DNA of 64,000 nt from Streptomyces sp. V3I7. GTDB lineage: Bacteria; Actinomycetota; Actinomycetes; Streptomycetales; Streptomycetaceae. The stretch is from contig NZ_JAUSZK010000001.1 in assembly GCF_030817495.1 (NCBI RefSeq), forward strand, positions 4,567,001-4,631,000. Reading direction: 5' to 3'. The first letter of the stretch is position 1. Every line of letters begins with the position of its first letter. Below, one piece after another: positions 15,191-23,789 of the stretch. Under the pieces are notes generated by a model. The model did no database searches. It saw only the letters and a program-made list of their open reading frames with translations, and was not told the DNA's origin. The position numbers and the translations under genes are program-made.

Positions 15191-15218
15191 AGCCCCCGCA
15201 CGCCTTCGGTGCGGGGCT
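15191..15218 (+). terminator. GC-rich hairpin after the two-gene unit
   Basis: AGCCCCCGCAC pairs with GTGCGGGGCT (one bulged C), loop GCCTTCG-like. No T-run follows, so termination strength is doubtful. Confidence 0.5.
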
Positions 15219-15272
15219 CGTCTGGCCTGTAGGACAGGGCGTGTAAACGCTCTGTCGGGCGGTATTACTGCG

Positions 15273-15464
15273 TCACACGCGGCGCGTGTGACCAGTCGCC
15301 GCAACGGTCGTTCCGGGCTTGAGCTTGAGCCAGGCGGCATACAGGTCGAGGGCGCGGGCAACGGCTTCGGTCGTGGTCTCCGCGTTCGTCACACGCATGA
15401 TGTCGGACAGGGCGGCATCGATCATGGGCGTCCTACGGACCGACAGGGAACGGCTCACAGTCAC
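15273..15464 (-). CDS. Putative ribbon-helix-helix protein
   Basis: 63 aa. SVRRTPMIDAALSDIMRVTN followed by AETTTEAVARALDLYAAWL has the strand-helix-helix spacing of small RHH regulators. The GTG at 15462-15464 is very close to an AAGGAG site. An in-frame GTG six bases downstream is better spaced, so the mature protein may lack two residues. It is the last gene of the leftward integrase/replication block. It may regulate excision or replication. Confidence 0.55.
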   Translation of the reverse strand: MTVSRSLSVRRTPMIDAALSDIMRVTNAETTTEAVARALDLYAAWLKLKPGTTVAATGHTRRV

Positions 15465-15517
15465 AACTCTCCTTGCAGGATGGGCGTTCGGGGTTTCGGG
15501 GCCTGTCAGACCGAGTT

Positions 15518-16402
15518 CTAGGAAGCCGCGAGGAAGGTGGCGGCATGGTTCAGCTCGTCTTGGCAGGAGCGGCAGACGCCGCCCTGGTGGCCGAGACGGA
15601 ACGGGGCCTCACAGACTTCGCACTGGGCCCGCTCAACGGGCCGAGAGGGCGCCTGAGCGGCGGCCTGGGCGGTCCTCTCCGGGGTGAAGTTCTTCAGCCG
15701 GTGAGTGATCAGGCCGGGGACAGAGCTGACGTGCTCGGGGAGGTTCTGCGTGAGGCACTGAAGGATGTCTTCGCTGCGGTAGTCCTCGCGCAGCCAAGGG
15801 ACGACCCTCGGGGCTAGGCGGCCTATCTCCTGATCCGAGAGAGGCAAGCTCTTGTGCAGGCTCAGCCGCTCAAGGATGCGACGGCCCTCACGGGCCATCT
15901 CGCGGCCGATCTTGTGCAGGAAGGCAGTCTCTCCATTCCCGCCCTGCTCGGGGGTCTCAGGAGCGAGCGGAGCGGCTTCCTGAGCCTGGACGGGGGTAGG
16001 GGTGGTGTCTTTCTTGCTCTCCGTCTTTTCTCCCTTGGGAGAGCCGCCGACAGCCCGACCAGTCGTCTCACCGACCGTCGCCATGTGGTTAGTCGGGGAA
16101 GTCTCGGACTCCGGGGTGTCGGAAACGGTCGTGACAGTCACCCATCGACCGGTCTCCGGGTCCTGGAGCTTGGCGCGCTTGACGTAGCCAACCTCGACCA
16201 GCTCGTTCATGGCCTTGGAGACAGAGCGCCGGCCGTTGGGGACCTGGGCGCAGATCTTCTCGACGGTGGCCCCGGTGCCGTCGGGCAGGGAGAGGAGCCT
16301 CACCAGCAAGCCGACGGCTTCGAGGGAGAGGCGCCCGTGCCGCGCGATGACATTGGGGATCTGAACGTACGCGGAGCTGTGCTTAGTACGCTGTACCTGC
16401 AT
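15518..16402 (-). CDS. Replication-initiator-like HTH protein with C-terminal zinc finger
   Basis: 294 aa. The N-terminal 85 residues (YVQIPNVIARHGRLSLEAVG ... GATVEKICAQVPNGRRSVSK) form a helix-turn-helix domain like that of plasmid and phage replication initiators. A Pro/Thr-rich linker of about 50 residues follows, then a helical segment and a C-terminal CEVC ... CRSC zinc finger. AAGAGG lies 9 nt upstream of the ATG. It lies directly downstream of the integrase on the same strand. A role in element replication is inferred from the domain and position. Confidence 0.7.
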   Translation of the reverse strand: MQVQRTKHSSAYVQIPNVIARHGRLSLEAVGLLVRLLSLPDGTGATVEKICAQVPNGRRSVSKAMNELVEVGYVKRAKLQDPETGRWVTVTTVSDTPESETSPTNHMATVGETTGRAVGGSPKGEKTESKKDTTPTPVQAQEAAPLAPETPEQGGNGETAFLHKIGREMAREGRRILERLSLHKSLPLSDQEIGRLAPRVVPWLREDYRSEDILQCLTQNLPEHVSSVPGLITHRLKNFTPERTAQAAAQAPSRPVERAQCEVCEAPFRLGHQGGVCRSCQDELNHAATFLAAS

Positions 16403-16428
16403 CGAAGACTGAACCTCTTCGGTGTCAG

Positions 16429-16470
16429 ACCCCGGAGTGTTGGTAGCACTGCCGGGGTCACTCTTTTTTG
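16429..16470 (+). terminator. Hairpin with T-run between integrase and replication gene
   Basis: GACCCCGG-AGTG pairs with CACT-G-CCGGGGTC (loop TTGGTAG), followed on the plus strand by CTCTTTTTT. It would stop plus-strand (antisense) transcription before it enters the integrase gene. On the minus strand it forms a leader hairpin upstream of the replication gene. Confidence 0.65.
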
Positions 16471-16517
16471 GGGGAAGGGCAGTTGCGGCCAGGTGCCGCC
16501 ATTGCGGACTGCTGCTG

Positions 16518-17588
16518 TCAGTACCGGTCGCCGAGGCGGCGAACGGCCGTCACGGCGCGATCAGAGGCCATGTCGGCGCCGTACCGGCGCAACATGCTCC
16601 GGTCCTTCCAGCCGCCGACTTCCATCACGTCCTCGGGGGAGACTCCCGCGGATAGCAGATCGTGAGTCCAGGTGTGGCGGTGCATGTGGGGCGCTACGTG
16701 CCCGTACCCGGCCTGTTCGGCGCGACGGTTGATCACGCGGTAGAGCCCGCTGTACTTCAGGCGTCCTCGGCCACGGGTGCCGAGCCAGAGCCACCCGCCC
16801 CCGGCGTGGCGGTGTCCTTCACGGGCTCGGAGGTAGCGGCGTAGGGCCATTACGGTCTTCGGCTGCAACGGCACGATGCGGCCCGCACGGGATGCGCGTG
16901 CACCCTTGACCGGGGGAACCTGCAACAGCCCCTCTTCGAGGTGCAGGCTGTCCACGGTGAGCCTCAGCAGCTCATCCGCTCGAAGTCCCTCAGTGAGAAC
17001 GCGAATGATTGCGTGATCGCGGGTCCGCTCGAAGTCACGCACTCGGGGGCTGCCGCCCCCGGTCGCCTTCAGTACGTCCTCGATGAACTCGGCACTGAGC
17101 GTCTTCGGCGCCGCGTCCTGCGGGACGCTGTAACGCTGCAACCTCTTGTCGTCCCACGGGTGCGGGTACTCGTACTCCTCGGCGAGCCAGGTGAAGAGGT
17201 GCCGAAGGTTGCGCTGCTTCGTGTTCGTGCCACCCGTGAAGCTCTCATGCTGCTTCTGGTCGTGCGTGCGCTGGTACCAGCGGAAGAAGCGGTTCAGGGT
17301 GTCGACATCGCACGCGGTGAAGTCAGCGCAGATGCGCTCTTTCGTCATCCAGTGATGCAGCGCAATCGCAGCGTCTTTGTACGCGCCGATGGTGCGCGGA
17401 GCGTACGGGCGGCCGTTCCTGTTGGTCTTCGTTCGAAGCGCGTCGGCGAACTCAGCGATCATCGATTCCCGCTCTGCGACAGCAGTAGCGGTCTTGCTCT
17501 TCGGTGCGCTGGTGGTGGGGGAGCGGTCGGGCTTGCTACCCGCCGCTCGGAGCGGGCTCTTCCGAGTCCTCTCGGCACTGCTCGGCAT
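16518..17588 (-). CDS. int: Tyrosine integrase of the element
   Basis: 356-aa site-specific recombinase. The SAM-like N-terminal domain spans about residues 35-140 and the catalytic domain about 165-350. Active-site residues are visible: Arg in TEGLRADELL, a Lys-containing beta-hairpin around GLLQVPPVKG, HMHRHTW (His-x-x-Arg-like box), GGWKDRSM and the nucleophile Tyr in LRRYGAD. It sits 150 bp from the tRNA it targets, reading away from it, as in other tRNA-targeting elements. The intervening DNA has inverted repeats that may be arm sites. No recognisable excisionase is adjacent. Confidence 0.95.
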   Translation of the reverse strand: MPSSAERTRKSPLRAAGSKPDRSPTTSAPKSKTATAVAERESMIAEFADALRTKTNRNGRPYAPRTIGAYKDAAIALHHWMTKERICADFTACDVDTLNRFFRWYQRTHDQKQHESFTGGTNTKQRNLRHLFTWLAEEYEYPHPWDDKRLQRYSVPQDAAPKTLSAEFIEDVLKATGGGSPRVRDFERTRDHAIIRVLTEGLRADELLRLTVDSLHLEEGLLQVPPVKGARASRAGRIVPLQPKTVMALRRYLRAREGHRHAGGGWLWLGTRGRGRLKYSGLYRVINRRAEQAGYGHVAPHMHRHTWTHDLLSAGVSPEDVMEVGGWKDRSMLRRYGADMASDRAVTAVRRLGDRY

Positions 17589-17648
17589 CCATGGCTCCTG
17601 GGGAGTCTGGAGCTAGGCGAGCTGCGCCGGCGAGCGTCTTCTAGGCAA

Positions 17649-17708
17649 CAAGAAAGCCGCTTGGCAGTTCGCCTAGCACTCTGGCTAGGGCTACCAAACG
17701 GCTTCTTG
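17649..17708. repeat. Inverted repeat between integrase and tRNA
   Basis: CAAGAAAGCCG-C-TTGG (17649-17664) pairs with CCAA-A-CGGCTTCTTG (17694-17708), enclosing CCTAGC/GCTAGG repeats. On the minus strand it follows the tRNA and may replace its displaced terminator. It may also hold integrase arm-binding sites. Confidence 0.55.
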
Positions 17709-17738
17709 AAGCACATTTTCGCAGGTCACTGCGGTTCT

Positions 17739-17786
17739 GTGCCCCCGGCAGGATTCGAACCTGCGCACACGGCTCCGGAGGCCGTT
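17739..17786 (-). other. attR within tRNA-Arg(CCG)
   Basis: Right-hand copy of the attachment repeat, here part of the intact tRNA gene. Identity with attL is exact over 17759-17786. Confidence 0.9.
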
Positions 17787-17811
17787 GCTCTATCCCCTGA
17801 GCTACGGGGGC
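17740..17811 (-). tRNA. tRNA-Arg(CCG)
   Basis: 72-nt cloverleaf without encoded CCA. Acceptor GCCCCCG pairs with CGGGGGC plus discriminator A, D-arm GCTC/GAGC, anticodon stem ACGGC/GCCGT with loop CTCCGGA (anticodon CCG), and T-arm GCAGG/CCTGC with TTCGAAT. The gene is intact. The integrated element supplies everything beyond its 3' end. Confidence 0.97.
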
Positions 17812-17963
17812 GTGTCGATTGTGGAGCTGACTGCTCGCGGCGACGGGTAGAACACTACCAGCTCCGGTGGGGTGTTCAGGAACGGGTTTTGGGGCGGGGG
17901 CGGGGTGGGTCCCTCGCGCGGGTGGAAGTGGGGAAAAGCCGGACGCGGTGGCCCGTGCGGACC

Positions 17964-17976
17964 TACTCTCGAGTTG
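17964..17976 (+). promoter_or_regulatory. Putative -10 box of a leaderless response-regulator transcript
   Basis: TACTCT at 17964-17969 lies 6 nt before the GTG start, and there is no Shine-Dalgarno sequence. That spacing predicts transcription starting at the GTG itself. The -35 is not clear. Confidence 0.45.
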
Positions 17977-18479
17977 TGTCGGGCGCGTCGGGTCGGGTGC
18001 TTGTTGTCGACGACAACAAGGTCATCCGGCAGCTGATCAGGGTCAATCTCGAGCTGGAGGGTCTCGAGGTGGTGACCGCGGCTGATGGTGCCGAGTGTCT
18101 TGAGATCGTTCACCATGTGCGGCCCGACGCCGTGACTCTCGACGTCGTCATGCCTCGGCTGGACGGGATCGGTACCGCCGCCCGGCTCCGTGCCGACCGG
18201 CGCACTCGTGATCTTCCTCTCGCCATCGTCAGCGCCTGTACGCAGCACGAGATCGAGAGCGGCCTCGACGTCGGGATCGACGCCTTCCTCGCCAAGCCCT
18301 TCGACCCCGCCGAGCTCGTACGCGTCGTACGGCAGCTCCTCGAGTGCGGAAGGGACAGGCGGAGTGGGGACGGAGGCGGTGACGGTGACGGTGACGGCAG
18401 CGTCCTCGACATCGACGGTGCGTCGGGCCTTGCCGCAGAGCGGAGCGGGCACACCGAGCGCGCCGCCGGGCCCGCCTGA
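17976..18479 (+). CDS. Receiver-only response regulator
   Basis: 167 aa. A CheY-like receiver domain (residues 7-125): acidic pair in VLVVDDNK, phospho-acceptor Asp56 in VTLDVVMP, and conserved Lys in AFLAKPFD. There is no DNA-binding output domain. Instead there is a 40-residue Gly/Asp-rich tail (GDGGGDGDGDG). No histidine kinase is adjacent. A predicted leaderless GTG start fits the promoter. It stands upstream of the ArgS-like gene in the conserved block. Output is unknown, probably protein-protein. Confidence 0.88.
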   Translation: MSGASGRVLVVDDNKVIRQLIRVNLELEGLEVVTAADGAECLEIVHHVRPDAVTLDVVMPRLDGIGTAARLRADRRTRDLPLAIVSACTQHEIESGLDVGIDAFLAKPFDPAELVRVVRQLLECGRDRRSGDGGGDGDGDGSVLDIDGASGLAAERSGHTERAAGPA

Positions 18480-18559
18480 GCCTGCCCAAGTCCGCCCCCA
18501 CCCCCATCCAAACCCCACCCCCACCCCAAACCACCTCGCACCCCCACCCCCCTCCTCCC

Positions 18560-18575
18560 ATACCCTTGTCCCGTG
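18560..18575 (+). promoter_or_regulatory. Putative -10 box of leaderless ArgS-like gene
   Basis: TACCCT ends about 7 nt before the GTG at 18573, again without a ribosome-binding site. This is the pattern of leaderless Streptomyces transcripts. Confidence 0.4.
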
Positions 18576-19637
18576 ACTCCCGTCGAGCTCTCCCGTACCG
18601 TGCTGGGCGCGGTGCGTCGTGCTGTCTCGGTGGGGGAGCTGGACGTCGGGGTGCCGGAGCGGGCGCAGGTGACCGTGCCGGGGCCCGGGGGGTGGGGGGA
18701 CTACGCCACCAACGTCGCGCTCCAGCTCGCCCGGGCCGCCGGGCAGCCGCCCCTCCGGGTGGCCGAGATCCTGCGGGCGCATCTCCTCGACGCGGACGGT
18801 GTCGGTGACGTCGTCGTCACCGGGCCCGGGTTCCTCAACTTCAGCCTGCGCAGCGACGCCGGCCCGGTCGCCGCCCTCGTGCGGGAGATCCGGGAGCGCG
18901 GCGCCGCCTACGGTCACGGTGACGCCCTCGCCGGAGAGGTTGTCGAGCTGTGGGTGCCGTACGACGTCCGGGCCGAGGTCGTCGCTGATGTGCTCGGGCG
19001 GATCATCGCGACCCAGGGTGGCCGGGTCGAGGTCGTGCACGAGGAGCCCGTCAATCTGCGGCCCGTTCCAGCGCCCGAGGATCCCGCGCCGCTCGGGGCC
19101 GACGCCGCCCAGTGGGCCCTGCTCCACCCCGCCCTCCACGACCGGCCGCGCATCACCGCCGATCACCTGGTCCAGCGCGAGGGCAACCCCCTCTTCCGCG
19201 TCCGCTACGCCCACGCCCGCACCCGGGCGCTCACGCGCAACGCCGCCGACCTCGGCTTCACGGCCGACCCCGGTGACGTGGACGCGCCCGAGCTCGTCAC
19301 CGCCCTCGCCGACCACCCCCGTTTCCTCGCCGTGGCCGCCGCCCGCCGCGCCCCCGACCTGCTCGGTGACGTGGACGCCTCCGAGCTCGTCACCGCCCTC
19401 GCCGACCACCCCCGAGTCCTCGCGGCGGCTGCCGCACGCCGTGCCCCCGACCGGCTCGCCCGGCATCTCGTCACCGTCGCCGACGCCGCGCTGCCCTTTC
19501 TGTTCACCGTCCTCCCGCTCGGCGAGGAGAAACCCTCGGCCGCCCACCGCGCCCGGCTCGCGCTCGCCGAAGCCGCCGGGACGGTGCTGGCCGGCGGCCT
19601 CTCCCTGCTCGGCATCGACGCACCCGATCACCTTTGA
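18573..19637 (+). CDS. Arginyl-tRNA synthetase-like protein lacking the catalytic core
   Basis: 354 aa, against about 550-590 for ArgS. The N-terminal additive domain (GGWGDYATNVALQLARAAGQ ... TGPGFLNFSL) and the DALR-type anticodon-binding domain (RVRYAHARTRALTRNAADLG onward) are recognisable. The Rossmann core is reduced to about 60 residues, and the HIGH and KMSKR motifs are absent, so aminoacylation is not expected. It occupies the place of argS upstream of lysA. Residues 234-264 and 265-295 are a tandem duplication. Possible roles are tRNA binding or regulation. True ArgS must be elsewhere. Confidence 0.85.
   Translation: MTPVELSRTVLGAVRRAVSVGELDVGVPERAQVTVPGPGGWGDYATNVALQLARAAGQPPLRVAEILRAHLLDADGVGDVVVTGPGFLNFSLRSDAGPVAALVREIRERGAAYGHGDALAGEVVELWVPYDVRAEVVADVLGRIIATQGGRVEVVHEEPVNLRPVPAPEDPAPLGADAAQWALLHPALHDRPRITADHLVQREGNPLFRVRYAHARTRALTRNAADLGFTADPGDVDAPELVTALADHPRFLAVAAARRAPDLLGDVDASELVTALADHPRVLAAAAARRAPDRLARHLVTVADAALPFLFTVLPLGEEKPSAAHRARLALAEAAGTVLAGGLSLLGIDAPDHL
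19272..19457 (+). repeat. In-frame 93-bp tandem duplication
   Basis: Units 19272-19364 and 19365-19457 both encode GDVDA(P/S)ELVTALADHPR followed by a similar Ala/Arg-rich helix. The reading frame is preserved (31 codons). Some synonymous and non-synonymous divergence shows that it is not brand new. Confidence 0.92.
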
Positions 19638-19777
19638 GAGCGGAGAGGGCGAGCTGCGGTCACCAGCACCAGCGGCCAGAGTGGACCCGAGCGACCGTGA
19701 CCAGCGGTCAGCCGCCGAGTCCCGCCCCCGCCCCCTGCGCCCCAGAGACAGACTGAGAGATCCAGAGAGCCACCGTC

Positions 19778-21169
19778 ATGAGCCGTTCCGCACACCCCGC
19801 CGGGCCCCGCTACGCCGACGTCCTCCCCGAGGGCCACTACCACGCGCCGCCCGCCGACCTCAACGCTCTCGACCCCAAGGTCTGGTCCCACACCGTCACG
19901 CGCACCGACGACGGAGTCGTCAGCGTCGGCGGGATCGAGGTCACCCGGCTCGCCGAGGAGTTCGGCACGCCGGCGTACGTCCTCGACGAGACCGACTTCC
20001 GGGCCCGGGCCCGTGCCTGGCGCACCGCCTTCGGCACCGACGCCGACGTCTTCTACGCGGGCAAGGCGTTCCTGTCGCGCGCCGTCGTGCGGTGGCTGCA
20101 CGAGGAGGGGCTGAACCTCGACGTCTGCTCCGGCGGCGAACTCACCACCGCCCTGTCCGCGGGCATGCCCGCCGAGCGCATCGCCTTCCACGGCAACAAC
20201 AAGTCGGAGGACGAGATCCGCCGGGCCGTCGAGGCCGGCGTCGGACGGATCGTCCTCGACTCCTTCCAGGAGATCGTCCGGGTCGCCCACATCGCCCAGT
20301 CCCTCGGCACGCGGCAGAAGGTGCAGATCCGCATCACCGTGGGCGTCGAGGCGCACACGCACGAGTTCATCGCCACCGCCCACGAGGACCAGAAGTTCGG
20401 GGTCCCGCTGGCCGGTGGGCAGGCCGCCGAGGCCGTACGGCGGGCCCTTCAGCTCGACGGGCTCGAACTCATCGGCATCCACAGCCACATCGGGTCGCAG
20501 ATCTTCGACATGTCCGGGTTCGAGGTCGCCGCCCACCGGGTGGTCGGGCTCCTCAAGGACATCCGCGACGAGCACGGCATCGAGCTGCCCGAGATCGACC
20601 TCGGGGGCGGGCTCGGTATCGCCTACACGAGCGACGACGACCCGCGTGAGCCGCACGAGATCGCCAAGGCGCTGACGGAGATCGTCACGCGTGAGTGTGA
20701 GGCCGCCAAGCTGCGTACGCCTCGCATCTCCGTCGAGCCCGGCCGCGCGATCGTCGGACCCACCGCCTTCACGCTGTACGAGGTCGGCACCATCAAGCCC
20801 CTCGACGGGCTGCGGACGTACGTCTCCGTCGACGGCGGCATGTCCGACAACATCCGCACCGCGCTGTACGACGCCGAGTACAGCGTCGCGCTCGTCTCGC
20901 GCACCTCCGACGCCGAGCCGATGCTCGCCCGGGTCGTCGGCAAGCACTGCGAGAGCGGCGACATCGTCGTGCGCGACGCGTTCCTGCCCGCCGACCTGGC
21001 GCCGGGGGACCTCATCGCGGTGCCGGCCACCGGCGCGTACTGCCGGTCCATGGCCAGCAACTACAACCACGTGCTCCGGCCGCCCGTCGTCGCGGTGAAC
21101 GACGGCGAGGCCCGGGTCATCGTCCGGCGGGAGACCGAGGAGGACCTCCTGCGGCTCGACGTCGGCTGA
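19778..21169 (+). CDS. lysA: Diaminopimelate decarboxylase
   Basis: 463-aa PLP enzyme of fold type III that decarboxylates meso-DAP to L-lysine, the last step of lysine biosynthesis, in the cytoplasm. The PLP lysine lies in [10 protein letters not shown] near residue 96, [10 protein letters not shown] and [12 protein letters not shown] bind the cofactor phosphate, and the substrate-binding [10 protein letters not shown] and [10 protein letters not shown] motifs follow. Length is normal. It is downstream of the ArgS-like gene and upstream of hom, as in mycobacteria. A strong terminator follows. Confidence 0.97.
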   Translation: MSRSAHPAGPRYADVLPEGHYHAPPADLNALDPKVWSHTVTRTDDGVVSVGGIEVTRLAEEFGTPAYVLDETDFRARARAWRTAFGTDADVFYAGKAFLSRAVVRWLHEEGLNLDVCSGGELTTALSAGMPAERIAFHGNNKSEDEIRRAVEAGVGRIVLDSFQEIVRVAHIAQSLGTRQKVQIRITVGVEAHTHEFIATAHEDQKFGVPLAGGQAAEAVRRALQLDGLELIGIHSHIGSQIFDMSGFEVAAHRVVGLLKDIRDEHGIELPEIDLGGGLGIAYTSDDDPREPHEIAKALTEIVTRECEAAKLRTPRISVEPGRAIVGPTAFTLYEVGTIKPLDGLRTYVSVDGGMSDNIRTALYDAEYSVALVSRTSDAEPMLARVVGKHCESGDIVVRDAFLPADLAPGDLIAVPATGAYCRSMASNYNHVLRPPVVAVNDGEARVIVRRETEEDLLRLDVG

Positions 21170-21173
21170 CAGC

Positions 21174-21217
21174 CGGAGCAGACCCGGAGCAGACCCGGAG
21201 CAGACCCGGAGCACACC
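21174..21217. repeat. Four tandem 11-bp repeats
   Basis: CGGAGCAGACC is repeated three times and followed by CGGAGCACACC, between the lysA stop and its terminator hairpin. Confidence 0.9.
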
Positions 21218-21223
21218 CCGCAC

Positions 21224-21262
21224 TCCGGGACCGGAGGGCACGCGCTGCCCTCCGGTCCCGGA
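21224..21262 (+). terminator. lysA terminator
   Basis: Perfect 17-bp stem TCCGGGACCGGAGGGCA with its complement, loop CGCGC, followed by a five-A run (so the T-run is on the other strand). The hairpin is strong enough to separate lysA from hom. Confidence 0.75.
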
Positions 21263-21361
21263 AAAATGAAAGAGGCGTCTCATGATCCGGACTTTGGGCA
21301 GAAATCCCCCTCCGGTACGTGAGACTGGTTCAACGGTCGACTCATGAGGAAACGAGGTCGG

Positions 21362-22654
21362 ATGATGCGTACGCGTCCGCTGAAGGTGGCGCTGCTGGGC
21401 TGTGGGGTTGTCGGCTCAGAGGTGGCGCGCATCATGACGACGCACGCCGACGACCTCGCCGCGAGGATCGGCGCCCCGGTCGAGCTCGCGGGGGTGGCCG
21501 TACGGCGGCCGTCCAAGGTCAGGGAGGGCATCCCGGCCGACCTCGTCACCACCGACGCCACTGCCCTGGTCAAGCGCGGGGACATCGACGTCGTGGTCGA
21601 GGTCATCGGCGGCATCGAGCCCGCCCGTACGCTCATCACCACCGCCTTCGAGCACGGCGCCTCCGTCGTCTCCGCCAACAAGGCCCTGCTCGCCCAGGAC
21701 GGGGCCGCCCTGCACGCCGCCGCCGAGGAGAACGGCCGGGACCTCTACTACGAGGCCGCCGTCGCCGGCGCGATCCCGCTGATCCGGCCGCTGCGCGAGT
21801 CCCTCGCCGGCGACAAGATCAACCGCGTGATGGGCATCGTCAACGGGACGACCAACTTCATCCTCGACAAGATGGACTCGACGGGGGCGGGCTATCAGGA
21901 GGCCCTCGACGAGGCCACCGCGCTCGGGTACGCCGAGGCCGACCCCACCGCCGACGTCGAGGGCTTCGACGCCGCCGCCAAGGCCGCCATCCTCGCCGGG
22001 ATCGCCTTCCACACGCGCGTGCGCCTCGACGACGTCTACCGCGAGGGCATGACCGAGGTCACCGCCGCCGACTTCCGCTCGGCGAAGGAGATGGGCTGCA
22101 CCATCAAGCTCCTCGCCATCTGTGAGCGGGCCGCGGACGGGGGGTCCGTCACGGCGCGCGTGCATCCCGCGATGATTCCGCTGAGCCACCCGCTCGCCTC
22201 CGTGCGCGGCGCGTACAACGCCGTCTTCGTCGAGTCCGACGCGGCCGGGCAGCTCATGTTCTACGGGCCCGGTGCCGGCGGTGCGCCGACCGCATCCGCC
22301 GTGCTCGGTGACCTCGTCGCCGTCTGCCGTAACCGGCTCAACGGGGCCACCGGGCCCGGCGAGTCGGCGTACGCCGCGCTGCCCGTCTCGCCCATGGGCG
22401 ACGTCGTCACGCGGTACCACATCAGCCTCGACGTCGCCGACAAACCGGGTGTCCTCGCCCAGGTGGCGACCGTCTTCGCCGAGCACGGGGTGTCCATCGA
22501 CACTGTTCGGCAGCAGGGCAAGGACGGCGAGGCCTCTCTCGTCGTCGTAACCCACCGCGCGTCCGACGCCTCCCTGTCCGGGACCGTCGAGGCGCTCCGG
22601 GGGCTCGACACCGTGCGCGGTGTCGCCAGCATCATGCGGGTTGAAGGGGAGTAA
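21362..22654 (+). CDS. hom: Homoserine dehydrogenase
   Basis: About 430-aa NAD(P)-dependent oxidoreductase converting aspartate semialdehyde to homoserine. The Rossmann motif LLGCGVVGSEV is at the N-terminus, GIVNGTTNFIL and AEADPTADVEGFDAA lie in the catalytic domain, and a C-terminal ACT domain (DVADKPGVLAQVATVFAEHG) is expected to mediate threonine feedback. I chose ATG 21362, with GAGGT just upstream. ATG 21365 and 21344 are in frame. The next gene starts 6 nt after the stop, so hom and thrC form an operon. Confidence 0.97.
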   Translation: MMRTRPLKVALLGCGVVGSEVARIMTTHADDLAARIGAPVELAGVAVRRPSKVREGIPADLVTTDATALVKRGDIDVVVEVIGGIEPARTLITTAFEHGASVVSANKALLAQDGAALHAAAEENGRDLYYEAAVAGAIPLIRPLRESLAGDKINRVMGIVNGTTNFILDKMDSTGAGYQEALDEATALGYAEADPTADVEGFDAAAKAAILAGIAFHTRVRLDDVYREGMTEVTAADFRSAKEMGCTIKLLAICERAADGGSVTARVHPAMIPLSHPLASVRGAYNAVFVESDAAGQLMFYGPGAGGAPTASAVLGDLVAVCRNRLNGATGPGESAYAALPVSPMGDVVTRYHISLDVADKPGVLAQVATVFAEHGVSIDTVRQQGKDGEASLVVVTHRASDASLSGTVEALRGLDTVRGVASIMRVEGE

Positions 22655-22660
22655 CGAGCA

Positions 22661-23719
22661 ATGACCCACCAGTGGCGCGGAATCATCGAGGAGTACCGGG
22701 ACCGGCTGCCGGTGTCCGACTCCACGCCGGTCGTGACGCTCCGCGAGGGCGGTACGCCGCTCGTGCCCGCCCAGGTGCTCTCCGAGCGCACGGGCTGCGA
22801 GGTCCATCTGAAGGTGGAGGGTGCCAACCCCACCGGGTCCTTCAAGGACCGCGGCATGACCATGGCGATCAGCAAGGCCAAGGAGGAGGGCGCCCAGGCG
22901 GTCATCTGCGCCTCCACGGGCAACACCTCCGCCTCCGCCGCCGCGTACGCCGTGCGCGCGGGGATGGTCTCGGCCGTCCTCATCCCGCAGGGCAAGATCG
23001 CGTTCGGCAAGCTGGGCCAGGCCCTCGTGCACGGCGCGAAGATCCTCCAGGTCGACGGCAACTTCGACGACTGCCTCGCGCTCGCCCGTGGACTGAGCGA
23101 CAACTACCCGGTGGCGCTGGTCAATTCGGTCAACCCGGTGCGCATCGAGGGGCAGAAGACGGCCGCCTTCGAGATCGTCGACATGCTGGGCGACGCCCCG
23201 GACATCCATGTGCTGCCGGTCGGCAACGCGGGCAACATCACCGCGTACTGGCGGGGGTACCGGGAGTACGCCGCCGACGGCATCGCCGGCCACACCCCGC
23301 GCATGTGGGGCTTCCAGGCGTCCGGCAGTGCGCCGATCGTGCGCGGTGAGGTCGTCAAGGACCCGTCGACCATCGCCACCGCCATCCGTATCGGCAACCC
23401 CGCCTCCTGGCAGTACGCCCTCCAGGCGCGCGACGAGTCGGGCGGCCTCATCGACGAGGTGACGGACCGTGAAATCCTGCGCGCCTACCGGCTGTTGGCC
23501 GCGCAGGAGGGCGTCTTCGTGGAGCCCGCGTCCGCCGCGTCGGTGGCCGGTCTGCTCAAGGCGGCCGAGCAGGGCAAGGTCGATCCGGGCCAGCGCATCG
23601 TGTGTACCGTCACCGGCAACGGTCTGAAGGACCCCGACTGGGCCGTCGCCGGAGCCCCGCAGCCGGTCGTCGTCCCGGTCGACGCGGCCGCCGCGGCCGA
23701 GCGGCTGGGCCTCGCCTGA
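22661..23719 (+). CDS. thrC: Threonine synthase
   Basis: 352-aa PLP enzyme converting O-phosphohomoserine to threonine. The PLP-binding lysine is in [10 protein letters not shown] near residue 60, [15 protein letters not shown] binds the phosphate, and PVGNAGN is conserved. Length is that of the short bacterial type. It is cotranscribed with hom and separated from thrB by a long hairpin and 299 bp, so thrB probably has its own promoter. Confidence 0.97.
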   Translation: MTHQWRGIIEEYRDRLPVSDSTPVVTLREGGTPLVPAQVLSERTGCEVHLKVEGANPTGSFKDRGMTMAISKAKEEGAQAVICASTGNTSASAAAYAVRAGMVSAVLIPQGKIAFGKLGQALVHGAKILQVDGNFDDCLALARGLSDNYPVALVNSVNPVRIEGQKTAAFEIVDMLGDAPDIHVLPVGNAGNITAYWRGYREYAADGIAGHTPRMWGFQASGSAPIVRGEVVKDPSTIATAIRIGNPASWQYALQARDESGGLIDEVTDREILRAYRLLAAQEGVFVEPASAASVAGLLKAAEQGKVDPGQRIVCTVTGNGLKDPDWAVAGAPQPVVVPVDAAAAAERLGLA

Positions 23720-23728
23720 CGTACCGAC

Positions 23729-23789
23729 GGGGAGTCCCGAGGGAGTCCCCCGGCGGCCTTCTCGCCAGGGGGACTCCCTCGAACTCCCC
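23729..23789 (+). terminator. Nested hairpin after thrC
   Basis: The inner 13-bp stem GAGGGAGTCCCCC / GGGGGACTCCCTC (23739-23751 with 23768-23780) is wrapped by GGGGAGT / ACTCCCC (23729-23735 with 23783-23789). There is no strong T-run. It is a likely rho-independent-type or processing hairpin between thrC and thrB. Confidence 0.7.

Larger units (their letters stand above)
8161..17786. mobile_element. Capsid-encoding integrative element (phage-satellite-like) in tRNA-Arg(CCG)
   Basis: 9.6 kb bounded by a 28-bp exact tRNA-derived repeat (8181-8208 and 17759-17786). The integrase is next to the intact tRNA. The content is integrase, replication-type HTH protein, RHH protein, GntR-type repressor, HNH nuclease, small zinc proteins, HK97-type major capsid protein and two membrane-anchored proteins on the minus strand. 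No portal, large terminase, maturation protease, tail, lysis or conjugation gene is present. Base composition from about 8.3 to 14.7 kb is visibly lower in GC, with many T-ending codons. The size and content resemble mycobacterial phiRv1/phiRv2 and capsid-carrying phage-inducible islands. Autonomy is unlikely and helper dependence is inferred. Confidence 0.9.

Noticed and set aside
8161..17786. Interpretation as a conjugative element (AICE) of the pSAM2 type
   Set aside because: No TraB/FtsK-type translocase or Spd genes, whereas a phage capsid and HNH nuclease are present.
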